Counted from the first letter of the stretch, positions 10,405-21,062 are shown. The stretch is DNA of 64,000 bases from Cylindrotheca closterium (GCA_933822405.4 CAKOGP040002524.1:1-64000); one strand, 5' to 3'. Notes: generated from the sequence alone by a model not told the origin. Translations and numbers: made by a program.

Positions 10405-11690
10405 CGTTTGGAATGCGAACTAAAATCAGTTCTGCTGCTCATCAAAATCCATCATCGTGGGCATTGCATACACAGTTCATCGACAGTAGTACTGAAATGA
10501 CTAGACTACTACCCTAATAGGATTGGCTGATGTTTTATTTTGCATCTTTTGCTACTATTTTTAAATTTTTTTGTTCATCTTCGAACTTCAATAAGTTTGT
10601 TTCGATGACTTTTTGGGTGTCATCATAGATAGTCTTTCGAGTTTCCGTCTCGCTTGCATCCATATATCTTCACATCGCCCAACCACTGAAGCATCCATAC
10701 GATCTTCCTCTCATTTCCACACTTATTTTTTATCTCTTTAACTTTCGCGACCGCCTACTGCAATGCTTTGGTGCAGTAGTATCGGATGCCATCTTTTTTT
10801 GGTGCCATTGTCATTTCCCTTCTCGTCGCTGCTGTGACCATCATTTATGCCATCAGTGTGGCTCTTGAGAAATTGGTGGTAACTGCCATTGTCATTTATC
10901 GCAAACTTGAGGCTTTCTTCTCTAAGCCAGCTTATCCTGGAAATGGAGGCTGCCTTTATTGCTTTTCTTGCTGAGGATGAAAAGAATACGCTGAAAGAGA
11001 AGAAGGCTGCTCCTATGGCTGCTGCTTCTGTGAAAGGATCTACTATTCGTCCTGACATGTGTAGTAGTAATGACCCTGCCATCGCGGAGCTTTGCGACCT
11101 ATTCGCCAACATTTTTTCCCTGAAGGATACTACTACTACTGATGCTTCTAAAATGAGGGCTTTTGAAAGAGGGCTACTCGTGTTCATCTACCTCTTCCAT
11201 TCGACCCTCCTGCAACATCAAGGCCAACTCGATGATCTTCCCCCATTGCAAACAATTGAAGGGATGGCAATGGTGGAGCTGGTGCTGGGATGAATGGGTC
11301 CTTGGTGGTGTAGGATTCCATTCCTTCAAAAACATCCCTGACAATGAAGTTAGGGTCAAAGCTACCAGTAGGCCAAGCTGGAGCTGCAGCAAACAGGTAA
11401 GAGGCAAATGGTTCCAGCTTCTCGTTGACTTGTTGGTACTCGAAAGAGATCATATCGAACCTGGCATATGTACCACCAGCATGGGCACTTTTCAAGAATT
11501 CTGCGAAACCGACTGTTTTCAAATTGCTATGTTTATAGCGGTTAAGATGGCGGATGACCTCATAGGTACAACATCCGTTAAGCATGCACGAGTTCTTCGC
11601 CATGCACCACGTCAAGCATTCTGAATATTTTCGCGTTTGATTTTCAAATACAGATGTTCATAGCGGTTAAGATGGCGGATATGTTGGTCA
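10405..11690. repeat. Composite repeat, copy 2 (order B-M-A)
   Basis: Second copy of the repeat at 48-1640. B (10405-10762) is the reverse complement of about 1248-1570; the hairpin CTACTGCA/TGCAGTAG is at 10755-10779; M (10784-11239) runs in the same direction as 759-1216; A (about 11262-11620) is the reverse complement of the first 720 bases. The minus strand of A reads as a long open frame (11184-11615) containing YEVIRHLNRYKHSNLKT, matched by YDVIRHLNRYECRNLKT on the plus strand at 48-242, so A appears to derive from a protein gene I do not recognise. A further copy of its core ATAGCGGTTAAGATGGCGGA lies at about 11655. M is interrupted here by a frame change relative to copy 1. Confidence 0.6.
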
Positions 11691-11968
11691 AATTTCAAAT
11701 TTCGGTTGACGATGAAATTAAATGCAACTTTGGAAACTTTTCGATCGAATCAATCACCGTACCTCTAAAACATCCTCTAATCTCTAAAGAAACTTAGCTT
11801 GCGGCCGTATGGGAGGTTTTCGTTTCAATCACTCGTTGACAAGGTTTGTTGTCACCCAAAAATGAACAGCCTCACTTTAGGTAATCATTTTTAAAAGGAA
11901 AGGAAGTTGCAGGGGTGGGTACAGCAGCTGCTGAACGAATCTAGCTTGACCGTCCTTAGCATCCAATC

Positions 11969-12471
11969 TTGGGTTTCTTGTTCCAGGCAGACTTCTTGTC
12001 TCTCTTGGAAAGTCTTTCCAGTAATCAAAACATAAGAGAGCTAAGACTAAAACGATGTGAAGAATTGGAGTTTTCCGAAATCATGCGAGTAGTGGTGTTG
12101 GAGAAGGATACCCTCCTGTCATTCCATCTTGATAAACGCATTCGAATTGATGACAGGGACACCCAGAGCAGGAGGTGCAGTCTACCATTGACATTGAAAC
12201 TAATCAACACGAAATATCGAGAATATCCAAATGTAATTGGTATGGTCGATGCCTATTGGAACGAACGGATTTTGCACCGTCCCTTTGGCCACAGGTATTA
12301 CAAGTTGCTGGAAAGTCAGACCCACACATGCTCTTTCAGCTCCTGCCGTTTTTTGGAGAGAGATCGTGGTTTCGACTTTTGGAGCCAAACGACGAGAACA
12401 GGCGTGAAACGAGAAAGATAATTTTTTCGAAAATGCAGGGGAAGTCGAGACAGATGGATGGTATGATTTGA
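11969..12471 (+). pseudogene. Leucine-rich-repeat protein fragment, frameshifted
   Basis: One frame (11969-12250) encodes an LRR-like unit, LLESLSSNQNIRELRLKRCE, followed by LTLKLINTKYREYPN. The continuation appears in another frame (about 12235-12400): RCLLERTDFAPSLWPQVLQ and DPHMLFQLL, which resembles the C-terminal end of diatom LRR proteins as I know them (an N-terminal LRR followed by an LWP.VL segment). The change of frame near 12200-12240 and the lack of a start argue for a remnant. The identification rests on pattern alone. Confidence 0.45.
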
Positions 12472-13041
12472 ATTTCTCGAAATTCGTTCTGTAAGTACCT
12501 TTTTGCACCGATGTGCTGTTTGAGTCGGAGCGATCCTTACCCTTACATCCTCCAATCAAACAATAAGTGCTTGATCTTTATATTGGACTAGGTGCCAAAA
12601 TATGTTTGAGTACAGGGTATATTGCTAATAATTTCCACAATTCAGCATGCCAAAGTCCCTGTGAATGAAGTTCACCATATTTTTGTCTTCTTTGCATGTA
12701 CCATGACAGTTGCATTGAAGTTGAACCAGCAATCACACGAATAGATTAACCATCTCTAGTTCAATTGAAAGTCCGTGGTGAAGTCGAGGAACCAACTTTT
12801 CGACTCTTTATTGCACTTTACTATCAGTCTTTAGTACGACCGCAGCCGAATGGATATTTTCGATGGAAATAAACCCCTATTCGCTCCCTTCAAAGGAAGT
12901 AACAGTCGATCCCCCGTCTCGTCTTCAATCCGAATCACCTCGTGATGATTGATTTCAGCCGTTAGGAATGCGAGAGATCGGATAATCCAAGAATAGCGAT
13001 ATTTGATGCCTCGAGTGGGAACCACCAACCAATTGGTACCT
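12472..13041. other. Intergenic spacer
   Basis: About 570 bases between the LRR fragment and the first HSF gene's 3' end. The last 250 bases resemble the region downstream of the second HSF gene (14770-14960), sharing CCAAGAATAGCGAT/CCAAGAATGGCTAT, CCTCGAGTGGG and ACCTTCATCGA, so this part belongs to the tandemly duplicated HSF unit. Confidence 0.5.
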
Positions 13042-13926
13042 TCATCGAGGTTTCCACTTTCCTCCATGTTTTTCGCTGTCTTCCTGCCCAAATTGCATTT
13101 GACGTTCCAAGTAAATCTCTTGAGCTGCCTGTTGTATCCAAGGATCCAGAGATGCGCGATCTTGTTGCTGAGACGGCAGCAACGATGTTCGTCCACCAAA
13201 TGGTATCCTCGTGTCGCCACGATTCATGTGGTGGGATATCATTTGATGTTCTCTTTGTAGGTTTCTTAATAATTGCAGGCGGTGGAGAACCTCTGATCTC
13301 TCATTCTCTAGCCGATCTAGCTTCGATTGAAGGTACATACCCTTTTCCTGCAACGAAGAAAAGCCAGACAACCGCTTCGTCAGATTATCCCAGTACTCAT
13401 CGTGCAGTGGCACGGGAGGCGAAGAAGAGTTCTCGAAAGAAACTATCTCCGGTTCGGGTACACGTATTACGCGCGGCATGAGGTAAAAGTTGGGCGGTGA
13501 ATCTGGCGTTGCGTGTCTTCGCTCGGTGAGCTCTGTCTTTGATGGTCGTTTCATCTTCAAGGATAGACCCGGAGAGTCGCGAAGAAAGAGCTCATGGTAG
13601 AAGCTGTTGAAGTCGGGACCAGACAGGATTCTGTGGAATCCCCATCCATAGACTTGGCGATAGAAAGATGAATACTTGTTATGTTGGAAGAACTTCGGCA
13701 GCACTTCCGATTCAAATCTATCTTGTTGCTGAACTCGCCAAGCTCGTCCATGAGGAAGCCAACAAATGATGTCATTGAATTCAGGAGTGCTCAGAATTTG
13801 ATGAAGTTTGAAAGGGAAATTGTGGGCTGTCGAGCTTGATGATCCCGATTCGTTTGATAGAGAGGCTGGACCTGGACTTCTGTCGCCGGATGGGTCGGTT
13901 ACGTTTAGCTGGCTTTGGCTTTTCAT
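13042..13926 (-). CDS. HSF-type DNA-binding protein, copy 1
   Basis: Intronless, 294 residues. The HSF winged-helix domain spans about residues 37-133: NFPFKLHQILSTPEFNDII, WLPHGRAWRVQQQDRFE, VLPKFFQHNKYSSFYRQVYG and WGFHRI. The family's recognition helix (F.RQLN.YGF) is recognisable as FYRQVYGWGF. After a linker containing PNFYLMP comes a leucine-rich predicted coiled coil (about 175-220: YWDNLTKRLSGFSSLQEKG, SKLDRLENERSEVLHRL), as expected for oligomerisation. The C-terminus has DPWIQQAAQEIYLERQMQF, which is conserved among the neighbouring copies. HSFs bind heat-shock elements, but diatoms have many and most are uncharacterised. The start aligns with the copies at 15860 and 19342 (M.SQ....TD.SG). 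Confidence 0.9.
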   Translation of the reverse strand: MKSQSQLNVTDPSGDRSPGPASLSNESGSSSSTAHNFPFKLHQILSTPEFNDIICWLPHGRAWRVQQQDRFESEVLPKFFQHNKYSSFYRQVYGWGFHRILSGPDFNSFYHELFLRDSPGLSLKMKRPSKTELTERRHATPDSPPNFYLMPRVIRVPEPEIVSFENSSSPPVPLHDEYWDNLTKRLSGFSSLQEKGMYLQSKLDRLENERSEVLHRLQLLRNLQREHQMISHHMNRGDTRIPFGGRTSLLPSQQQDRASLDPWIQQAAQEIYLERQMQFGQEDSEKHGGKWKPR

Positions 13927-14963
13927 GGGAAAGGATTTCTAATGCTGCAGCAGCTAGTATGAAGGATGAGAATGAATAGGAGTGTAAAGGTGTGAAAGAA
14001 ATGAAGCAGCTAGCTAAGGTAGTAGCAATGATGTTATCCAGATTCGAAATCAGTACCGGTGTTTGAAGCTACTCTGTCATGATGTTCGGGACTGTTATGT
14101 GGATGGAGGCCCTCATCGCACTCATTATTATCGAATTCGGTGTTTCCGTCACCGCTAGTCTTGGATGTGAAGAGGACAAAAATCTATTGCGGAGAAATTT
14201 ACATTGAAGTTGTAAAATGTCAAATGTTCTTTGTCGGGATTGGGATTTGCAAACGCCACCATTAGGATTATCACACCTATTGACGAACCTTCTTTTTATT
14301 CTACAATTTCGACTCCAAAGCATTTTGAATTTGGAGGAGAACATGTGTTGCTTTTTTAAATTTTTTAAAAAAATAAAAAAGTATACGATTCTCTAGAGGA
14401 ACGAGCAACTTCAAGCTCAGCCAGGAAGTAGCTATCAAAATATTTTGAACTTTGGTAGCTGCCGTATAGTAATGCGAGGGTTTCTTTGCGAAGCCTTTTC
14501 AAGTTGAGGGAACAGATTAAAACTAGTCACCTGCTCTCACTCTGCCAATGCTATCGTATCTCTGGATCTGGGGCTATTCGCGTTCGGATGCGATAACGGC
14601 TAACTACAGAGTAGCTATAGCAGTGACCAGTGTCTCGCCTGAACTATGTGTTCGACTTCTCCTTGTTGGTTTTGCCGTCGGAAGAGATGCTCGTCATGGT
14701 AAACACTTGTGAACATGTAATGCTGAGTTTGTAAGTTGGATACCCTAGCATCACCAAAGCTTGTGCACGTGTTGTCTTGCATGCCTTTGAAAGGGGTTTC
14801 ACAGTTGATCCTCCGTCTCCTTTTCACTCGGCATCTAATGCCGCCCAAATCACCTCATGATGACTCAACTTTACCCTAGAGGAACGGGACGGTTCACATA
14901 TAATCCAAGAATGGCTATCTTTGATACCTCGAGTGGGCAGGCACCACCAATCAACTGGTACCT
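13927..14963. other. Upstream part of the duplicated HSF unit
   Basis: The first 250 bases upstream of HSF copy 1 resemble those upstream of copy 2 (15861-16130): GGAAAGGATTT.TAATGCTGCAG, CAGTACC.G, CTGTCA.AATGTTCGG and a TTTCCGTCAC block. The 14620-14765 part resembles 16630-16820 (GTGTTCGACTT, TCCTTGTTG, CATCACCAAAGCTTGT). So gene plus about 1 kb of flank was duplicated as one unit. No separate gene is called here; the 14615-14848 minus-strand frame overlaps a decayed copy of the 3' end of the gene at 16805. Confidence 0.5.
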
Positions 14964-15860
14964 TCATCGACATTTCCACTTTTCTCCAGACCTTTCGCTC
15001 TCTTCATGCCCAAATTGCATTTGCCGTTCCAAGTAAATTTCTTGAGCTGCCCGCTGTATCCAAGGATCCAGAGAATCGCGAACTTGTTGCTGAGACCGTA
15101 ACATTCCGCGTTGCAGAGGTAGTTGACGGCCACTTGTATCAAACGGTATCCTCATGTCGCCACGATTCATGGGGTGGGGTACCAATTGGTGTTCTCTTTG
15201 TAGGTTTCTTAATAATTGCAGGCGGTGGAGAACCCCTAATCTCTCGGCCTCTAGCTGATCTAGCTTCGTTTGAAGATACAACCCCTTTTCCTGCAACGAA
15301 GAAAAGCCAGACAACCGCTTCATCAGATTATCCCAGTACTCATCCATTATCATGGCGGGCAAAGAAGTGTTGTCTACCGACGAGTCAGTTTCAGACTCTG
15401 ATATCGGTGGCATCAGGTAAAAGTTGGGCGGTGAGTCTGGCGTTGCGTGTCTTCGTTCGGTGAGCTCTTTCTTTGATGGTCGTTTCATCTTCAAGGACAG
15501 ATCCGGAGAGTCGCGGAGAAAAAGTTCATGGTAGAAGCTGTTGAAGTCGGGACCAGAAAGGATTCTGTGGAATCCCCATCCATAGACTTGGCGATAGAAA
15601 GATGAATACTTGTTATGTTGAAAGAACATCGGTAGTACTTCAGATTCGAGTCTATCTTGTTGCTGGATTCGCCAAGCTCGTCCATGAGGAAGCCAACAAA
15701 TGATGTCATTGAATTCAGGAGTGCTCAGAATTTGATGAAGTTTGAAAGGGAAATTGTGGGCTGTTGAGCTTGACGATTCAGGTTTATCTTGTAGAGAGGC
15801 TGGACCTGGACTTTTGTTGCCGGATGGGTCGGTTACGTTTAGCTGGTTTTGGCTTTCCAT
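14964..15860 (-). CDS. HSF-type DNA-binding protein, copy 2
   Basis: Intronless, 298 residues, same architecture as the copy at 13042: Ser-rich N-terminus, HSF domain at about 37-133 (WLPHGRAWRIQQQDRLE, FYRQVYGWGF), linker with PNFYLMP, coiled coil (YWDNLMKRLSGFSSLQEKG, TKLDQLEAERLGVLHRL) and the tail DPWIQRAAQEIYLERQMQF. The 572 bases 15241-15812, covering the coiled coil, linker, HSF domain and part of the N-terminus, are almost identical to 24319-24890 in copy 4, while both flanks are diverged. Likely nuclear and DNA-binding; target genes cannot be inferred. Confidence 0.9.
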   Translation of the reverse strand: MESQNQLNVTDPSGNKSPGPASLQDKPESSSSTAHNFPFKLHQILSTPEFNDIICWLPHGRAWRIQQQDRLESEVLPMFFQHNKYSSFYRQVYGWGFHRILSGPDFNSFYHELFLRDSPDLSLKMKRPSKKELTERRHATPDSPPNFYLMPPISESETDSSVDNTSLPAMIMDEYWDNLMKRLSGFSSLQEKGLYLQTKLDQLEAERLGVLHRLQLLRNLQREHQLVPHPMNRGDMRIPFDTSGRQLPLQRGMLRSQQQVRDSLDPWIQRAAQEIYLERQMQFGHEESERSGEKWKCR

Positions 15861-16804
15861 TGGAAAGGATTTTTGATGCTGCAGTAATATGTGAAGGGCG
15901 AGAAAGAATATGAGTATTGCAAAAAATATGTGAGCCAGAAATCCTTGTGAAGCCGAAGTTGCTAAGCTAGGTAGTAGTAATGACGCTCTCTATGTTCCAC
16001 GTCAGTACCAGTTGTTGGAATAACGCTGTCACAATGTTCGGCCCTGTTATTTGGGTGATAGATTTCATCGCGCTTGATATTCGAATTCGTTTTTTCCGTC
16101 ACTGCTCGTCGTGCGGACGTGAAGGATTTCATGCACGTTTGTTGTCTGCTGTACCAGGTATATATGTTAAAAACCGTTTTTGTTCTATGGAAACAAGATT
16201 TTAATTTTCGGAGCCTTTTTTATACGAGTTCGAATGCACATACTGAAGCATTTCATGGAGAACACACAGCAAAAGGGAATGAAGTCCACATGATATATAT
16301 TTTATATAATAAAAACTTGAAGCTCAACCGCGGGAACTACTGTCATATTTCCATGATTTTTATCGTTTTGATGATAGATAGGCCGGCCATAGGCAAGATT
16401 ATTTTCGGAGCCTTTAGAGAGGGGTTCGCATGCGCATGCTGAAGCATTTCATGGAGATCACACGGCAACAGGGAATGAAGTCCACGGGAACTACAGTATT
16501 ATTTGGACCTTTGTTGCCGCCGTGCTTCTTTTCGGAGACATGACGTCCGCATGTGTACGGCATCTACTCTTGTTGTGCCAAAACCACTGTGGATCTAGTA
16601 CTTTGGCCGTCACTGCCAAAGTTGATCATCGACAGACTAGTCCTAGTGCCAAGTGTGTCCACTGGCCCGTGTGTTCGACTTTCTTGTTGCTGCTTTTATG
16701 ATAGATGCTTGTTATGATAAACGTTTCGCTCATTAGAAACATGGAGGCGAAATGCTGGGTTTGCTTTACATCTATTAGTCGTCGTGGAAGTGGACAGCCT
16801 CACA
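15861..16804. other. Upstream part of the duplicated HSF unit
   Basis: Spacer between HSF copy 2 and the Ser/Asp-rich gene. It is the counterpart of 13927-14765 (see that entry). A pair of related stretches, CATACTGAAGCATTTCATGG at about 16240 and CATGCTGAAGCATTTCATGG at about 16434, each followed by an AGGGAATGAAGTCCAC block, forms an internal direct repeat about 195 bases apart. No gene is recognised. Confidence 0.5.
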
Positions 16805-17437
16805 TCACCAAAGCTTGTCCATGTCTTGTTTTTGTGCCAGTATCACCTGAAGTAAATACTCCTCTTGTGACCGTTTCAGGGATCTTTGTCTACGTTCCTC
16901 AGAAGTCATAGTACCGTTCTCCTGAAAATCCATTATATTGTCATGACTTTTGCAATTCGATGATATTGAAGACGAGATTTCCACAATTACACTCGTGTCG
17001 TCACTGGTATCGATGACAGCGTCAGAATGGTTGCACAGAATTCGTCCCAGGCGCTCCAAGAAAGATTCGTGATCTGCACTCTTGGCAGCAGTGCCCTGTG
17101 GCGGCATTGCAGGTTGCAGCTGAACCAGCCGGTGCCATGGGTCGTTCTGAGATGATGAGTTCGGCGAAATGAAAATATCCGTGTGGTTGGTTTGTTCAGT
17201 GCTGTTGTCTTTGCCGCATCCATCATTCCCCGAACTGTTTTCATCATCCCAGTCGCTATCACTGTCCTCTATTTCAAAGCGTTCTTTGATGGGCATTGAC
17301 GACGATGAGGATTCGGAGGAATATCGAATCGGCATTGTCTCGGACTGATTGGTGGGTTTCATGAAAGGAACCTTCTGTGGTGACGTCGCCTCCTCATTAG
17401 CACAATTCTCTTCTTGAATGGTTCGTAGCATAGTCAT
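16805..17437 (-). CDS. Ser/Asp-rich hypothetical protein
   Basis: Taken from the Met of MTMLRTIQEEN, 210 residues; the open frame continues upstream for 107 codons, but that part lies in GTGGACGGTGG repeats and looks non-coding. Not recognised. It has a Ser run (SSESSSSSMP), a very acidic segment (FEIEDSDSDWDDENSSGND), a stretch DPWHRLVQLQPAMPPQG and a charged C-terminus (SEERRQRSLKRSQEEYLLQ) predicted helical. The DPW near a Gln-rich helix is faintly reminiscent of the C-terminal part of the HSF neighbours, but the HSF domain is absent, so I leave it unnamed. A decayed copy of its 3' end lies near 14744-14765. Confidence 0.45.
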   Translation of the reverse strand: MTMLRTIQEENCANEEATSPQKVPFMKPTNQSETMPIRYSSESSSSSMPIKERFEIEDSDSDWDDENSSGNDGCGKDNSTEQTNHTDIFISPNSSSQNDPWHRLVQLQPAMPPQGTAAKSADHESFLERLGRILCNHSDAVIDTSDDTSVIVEISSSISSNCKSHDNIMDFQENGTMTSEERRQRSLKRSQEEYLLQVILAQKQDMDKLW

Positions 17438-17789
17438 GGCTTTCGCAGTAGAATTTTTGTTGATGAATGTGGTGGATGATGGATGTGGTGGACGATGGAT
17501 GTGATATACGAAGATGATTACGTCTTTATTGAGAGACAGTAGCTTGTGATGTGAACCAAAAAATGCGGTTTCGGTCGGTGCGTACACGTGTAGTCCTACC
17601 GTATGGCGAGTGGTCAATTTTTTGCGAGCCTGCCGGCAATGGCTGACATATCTTTGTCGTGCATCAAATTGAAAATGAAGGTGGACGGTGGACGGTGGAC
17701 GAAATGCACAATCTTTTCGTCGGGTAAAAATTCCGAAAATGATAGTGATGCACAGCACCTCCTAGGACGATCCAGGCTCGCTTGGTAGA

Positions 17790-17880
17790 GTAGGTTGGAC
17801 CTACTGTAGACTCTTGTTGCCGGATGACTCGGCCATGCTCGGCTTTCGGTTGGCATGATTTCTTATTCTGCAGGAGTATG
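17790..17880 (-). pseudogene. Relic of an HSF gene 5' end
   Basis: On the minus strand this stretch matches the first part of the neighbouring HSF genes: CATCCGGCAACAAGAGTCTA here against CATCCGGCAACAAAAGTCCA at the start of copy 2, flanked by an equivalent start region and the upstream TTCTGCAGGAGTATGAAG block (TGCTGCAGTAATATGTGAAG in copy 2). The HSF domain does not follow, so this is the 5' end of a lost sixth copy. Confidence 0.55.
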
Positions 17881-18454
17881 AAGTGATGCAAAGAGCTTTA
17901 TTAGGCCGTCCACTTGTCCCGATTTCAACTTTACGGTGGACGAAATGTTTGCTTATATAAATATATATCAGAAAGAACGTAACATTCATGTTGAAGCTGG
18001 TTCGCCGCATGTTCTTTTTACCCCACGACAAAGGTGACGGGCTCGACTTGAAGAATCCAATTTACTCGTAAGCAGATAATAAATTGCTCCGAATTCTTCT
18101 GAATGAATCAATCATTTGATCATTTAGCGTTGAAGCTGCCGCACAGTGGTGCGACCATTCTTCTTTCAGATATACTATTAAAATACAGCAGTACGGTCGA
18201 TTCTTGTAATGCCTCGCCATCTTATTCGCCACATGTTTTCTTTCTTCGGAGCTTGTGCAACTGGTGCCGTCACTTGACGTAGACCAGTATTCATAAAATC
18301 TTCTCAACAGAGTGATAGTACGAATCGTCCCAAACGTCTAGAAAAGGTGGGGTTTGATTCCCAAAAGACCATATGATGGTTCGACCTGGAAGTGTAGGAA
18401 CTATGGGTACCTTCATCCCTGATTGACATATTTATCAATATATGACTTTTCTTT

Positions 18455-19342
18455 CTACCCCTCCCCGCTGTCCTCTTTTTGCCGAAATTGCATTTGCCGT
18501 TCCAAATATATCGCTTGCGCTGCCTGCTGTATCCAAGGATCCGTCGGTGCATGAAGCTGTTGCTGAGATCGAGAATCTCCGCGTTGGAGTGGCAATTGGT
18601 GGCCACTAGTACCAAATGGCAATATTGTTGTATCAACCTGGTGAATCCATGGAGTATTCAGTTGAGGTTCTGTTGGTTGGTCGTTTCTCGACACTTCCAG
18701 ACGGCGAAGAACTTGTGACCGCTCCGCGTCTAGCCGATTCAGCTCACGCTGCAGATACTCACCCTTTTCCTCCAACGACGGCATGCTAGACAAGTGATTC
18801 GCCAGGTTATCCCAATACTCATCACCCATTGGAACAGCGGGGGGCGAAGAAGAGTCCTCCAAAGAATCTGTCTCCGATTTTGATACGGGCGGCATGAGGT
18901 AAAAGTTGGGCGGTGATTCTGATGAGGCTTGTTTTCTCTCAGCGCGCTCAGTCTTCGATGGTCGTTTCATCTTCAAGGATAGATCCGGACAGTCGCGAAG
19001 AAAGAGCTCATGGTAGAAGCCGTTGAAGTCGGGGCCGGAATGTATTCGGCGAAATCCCCATCCGTAGACTTGCCGATAGAAAGAGGAATACTTGTTATGT
19101 TGGAAGAACTTTGGCAGCACTTCAGACTCAAGTCTGTCTTGTTGTTGGACCCGCCAAGCTCGTCCATGAGGAAGCCAACAGATGATGTCATTGAATTCTG
19201 GAGTGCTTAATATTTGATGAAGTTTGATAGGAAAATTAATGGTTGTTGAGCTTGAAGACTCAGCTTTATCTGATAGGAAGGCTGGCACTGGACTTCTGTT
19301 GCCGGAAGAGTCGGTTGAGCGTATCTCGGTTTGGCTTTCCAT
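18455..19342 (-). CDS. HSF-type DNA-binding protein, copy 3
   Basis: Intronless, 295 residues. The HSF domain (about 36-132) has NFPIKLHQILSTPEFNDII, WLPHGRAWRVQQQDRLE and FYRQVYGWGFRRI, the last closer to the family consensus (GFRR) than in copies 1, 2 and 4. The linker has PNFYLMPPVSKSETDS. The coiled coil reads YWDNLANHLSSMPSLEEKG and RELNRLDAERSQVLRRLE, and the tail is DPWIQQAAQAIYLERQMQF. It is clearly diverged from the other copies at nucleotide level, so its duplication is older. The 450 bases downstream to 17881 hold the copy-specific spacer and no other gene. Confidence 0.9.
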   Translation of the reverse strand: MESQTEIRSTDSSGNRSPVPAFLSDKAESSSSTTINFPIKLHQILSTPEFNDIICWLPHGRAWRVQQQDRLESEVLPKFFQHNKYSSFYRQVYGWGFRRIHSGPDFNGFYHELFLRDCPDLSLKMKRPSKTERAERKQASSESPPNFYLMPPVSKSETDSLEDSSSPPAVPMGDEYWDNLANHLSSMPSLEEKGEYLQRELNRLDAERSQVLRRLEVSRNDQPTEPQLNTPWIHQVDTTILPFGTSGHQLPLQRGDSRSQQQLHAPTDPWIQQAAQAIYLERQMQFRQKEDSGEG

Positions 19343-20775
19343 GATTCATTGGTCAGAAATACAATCTTGTGGAGGAGGATGAGAATCAAGATTTTCATGT
19401 CTAATAATCGGCATGATGAGGAAACTCCGATATATGGTCCAACTTCAACACGTCAGGCAGGATGGCGTGGAAAGGTAACGAATCTGGTCCTGTTCCCGCA
19501 GCAAGACACGTTCCGGAACAACTGCGTGCGCTATGTCGAACATGAACAGCCTTTTTTATCGTTAAAGTGTTTTACGAGTATGCGTTACCGGTAATCGTAT
19601 TTTAAAACTTTTTGGTTCTTTAGAACGGCGTCTTCTGCGACATTGAATACAGATACTACATACTCGTAGTACGAGTAGTCCGAAATCGTTCCGATCAAAT
19701 CTAAAAAGTCCTAAAAAATACCTTTACATAGCTGGAAGGAGTGAGTCACTCTTCGGGAATTTGGGCCTTTCTTCGGAATTTGAGGCTCTTCATCCGTGTC
19801 CTCTGTATACTCGTACCTCTCATAGCTGTTCCGGTAGGTATCATTCTTGAAAAATTATTTTGGCGAAAACACAGTGAGAACATATTCGCCACCTCTTCCT
19901 CTGAGCCAGTACTAGTGCGGTACTGTAGTAGCGTTAGGCTGTGATTCCGTTCTATCGAGAATAGCAGTAGGTTTCCTCTGTGCCACACCATGTTCGACAA
20001 GAGCTCTCCTTGTTGCGACCGGTTGTACGAGATGCTCAAGCGCTTCGCTTATTGAAAAAGACAGGGCGAGGTACTATCAAGCAAGAAGAACAAAGGCAAG
20101 AAAAAGGCACTGAATTTTTTTAAAATAAGCAAAGGCAGGTACACAATATGGCTGTGATCGCTACATTTCCACTAGGACTAAGACAAAATCGAATTTAAAG
20201 TTTGTTTCAGCAATAGGCTGGTCTCGTTGGAGAAAGTATAGATATCACGAGCAGGACGTTGCATCAACGAGATAATGGTACTGACCGTGGGTTCAGTGGA
20301 ATCATGATTACACTGGGCGCTTAGTGTCGCGGAAGGTTATTGATGCGTTGCCATTTCCTTGGCGTGGGCGGATCATCTGGTCACAAAGGTGGGGCGCAGT
20401 TAAAACGCGATATACGGGAAGGTAGCTATCGGGCAAGCTACACGACAGTTCTTCGGAGAAGTGAGGTAGTTGAGGCTGTGTTTAAAATAGGAAAGCTTTT
20501 CTAAATTCTTACTAACTTGACCATCAAGACGTAAAGGTTATTCTTAAATGCGACTTGTCCAATGTTTTGACAGCTTTAGATCGCAAAGGTGACATTGGAA
20601 AGCGTTTAGGTGCTAGTTACGAGGAAAACGAAACATAATTTGGACCACATACCTATACGCCTTTCTGCGGTGAACGATCAGTGATTGAGAGAGAACTTTG
20701 AGCGAGAATACGCCGCGTATTTTTGTGGTTCCCAACATAATATATTTTAAAAATAATAATATATAAAATATATTT
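19343..20775. other. Intergenic region, no gene recognised
   Basis: About 1.4 kb. At 19960-20045 a stretch with TGTTCGACAAG, TCCTTGTTG and GAGATGCTC resembles the flanks of HSF copies 1 and 2 (14640-14690, 16670-16710). One TACCGGTA lies at 19586. The last 60 bases are a run of AT-rich words (AATAATATATAAAATATATT) that borders the mobile element. No coding sequence is convincing. Confidence 0.5.
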
Positions 20776-21062
20776 TATAATATATAAAAGTTGTGGGTCA
20801 CGGGAGAAATGAAATCCACCATATTTTTATACATCACTTCGAGCCAATTCCGGCCATTTTACAGGCAATCATCTCTACCAGACCCGAAAGTCCTTGATGG
20901 ATGGCGGTTGCTAATTTCTCAGCTTCATCTATCTTTGTTACGATACGAGTAAGAGATGGAATCGCGTGGTGTAATATTCTATAATCAAAGTCACCTTCCG
21001 TCTAGTACTCCCTTCAATTCTTTGCTTTTCAACCGGAAGATATGACTTGCTGTTGGATCATG
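20776..21062. repeat. Direct repeat, left copy, of the recombinase element
   Basis: 287 bases equal in length to 23508-23794 with one difference (GCGTGGTGT here, GCGTAGTGT there). Bases 20991-21062 are the coding tail of the recombinase. Confidence 0.85.

Noticed and set aside
11184..11615. 143-codon minus-strand frame with VIRHLNRYKHSNLKT
   Set aside because: Protein-like and shared with 48-242, but it is part of the composite repeat, lacks a recognisable domain and is not intact in copy 1; kept as part of the repeat only.
14615..14848. 77-codon minus-strand frame between HSF copies
   Set aside because: Overlaps a decayed copy of flanking sequence of the gene at 16805 in a different frame; no independent support.
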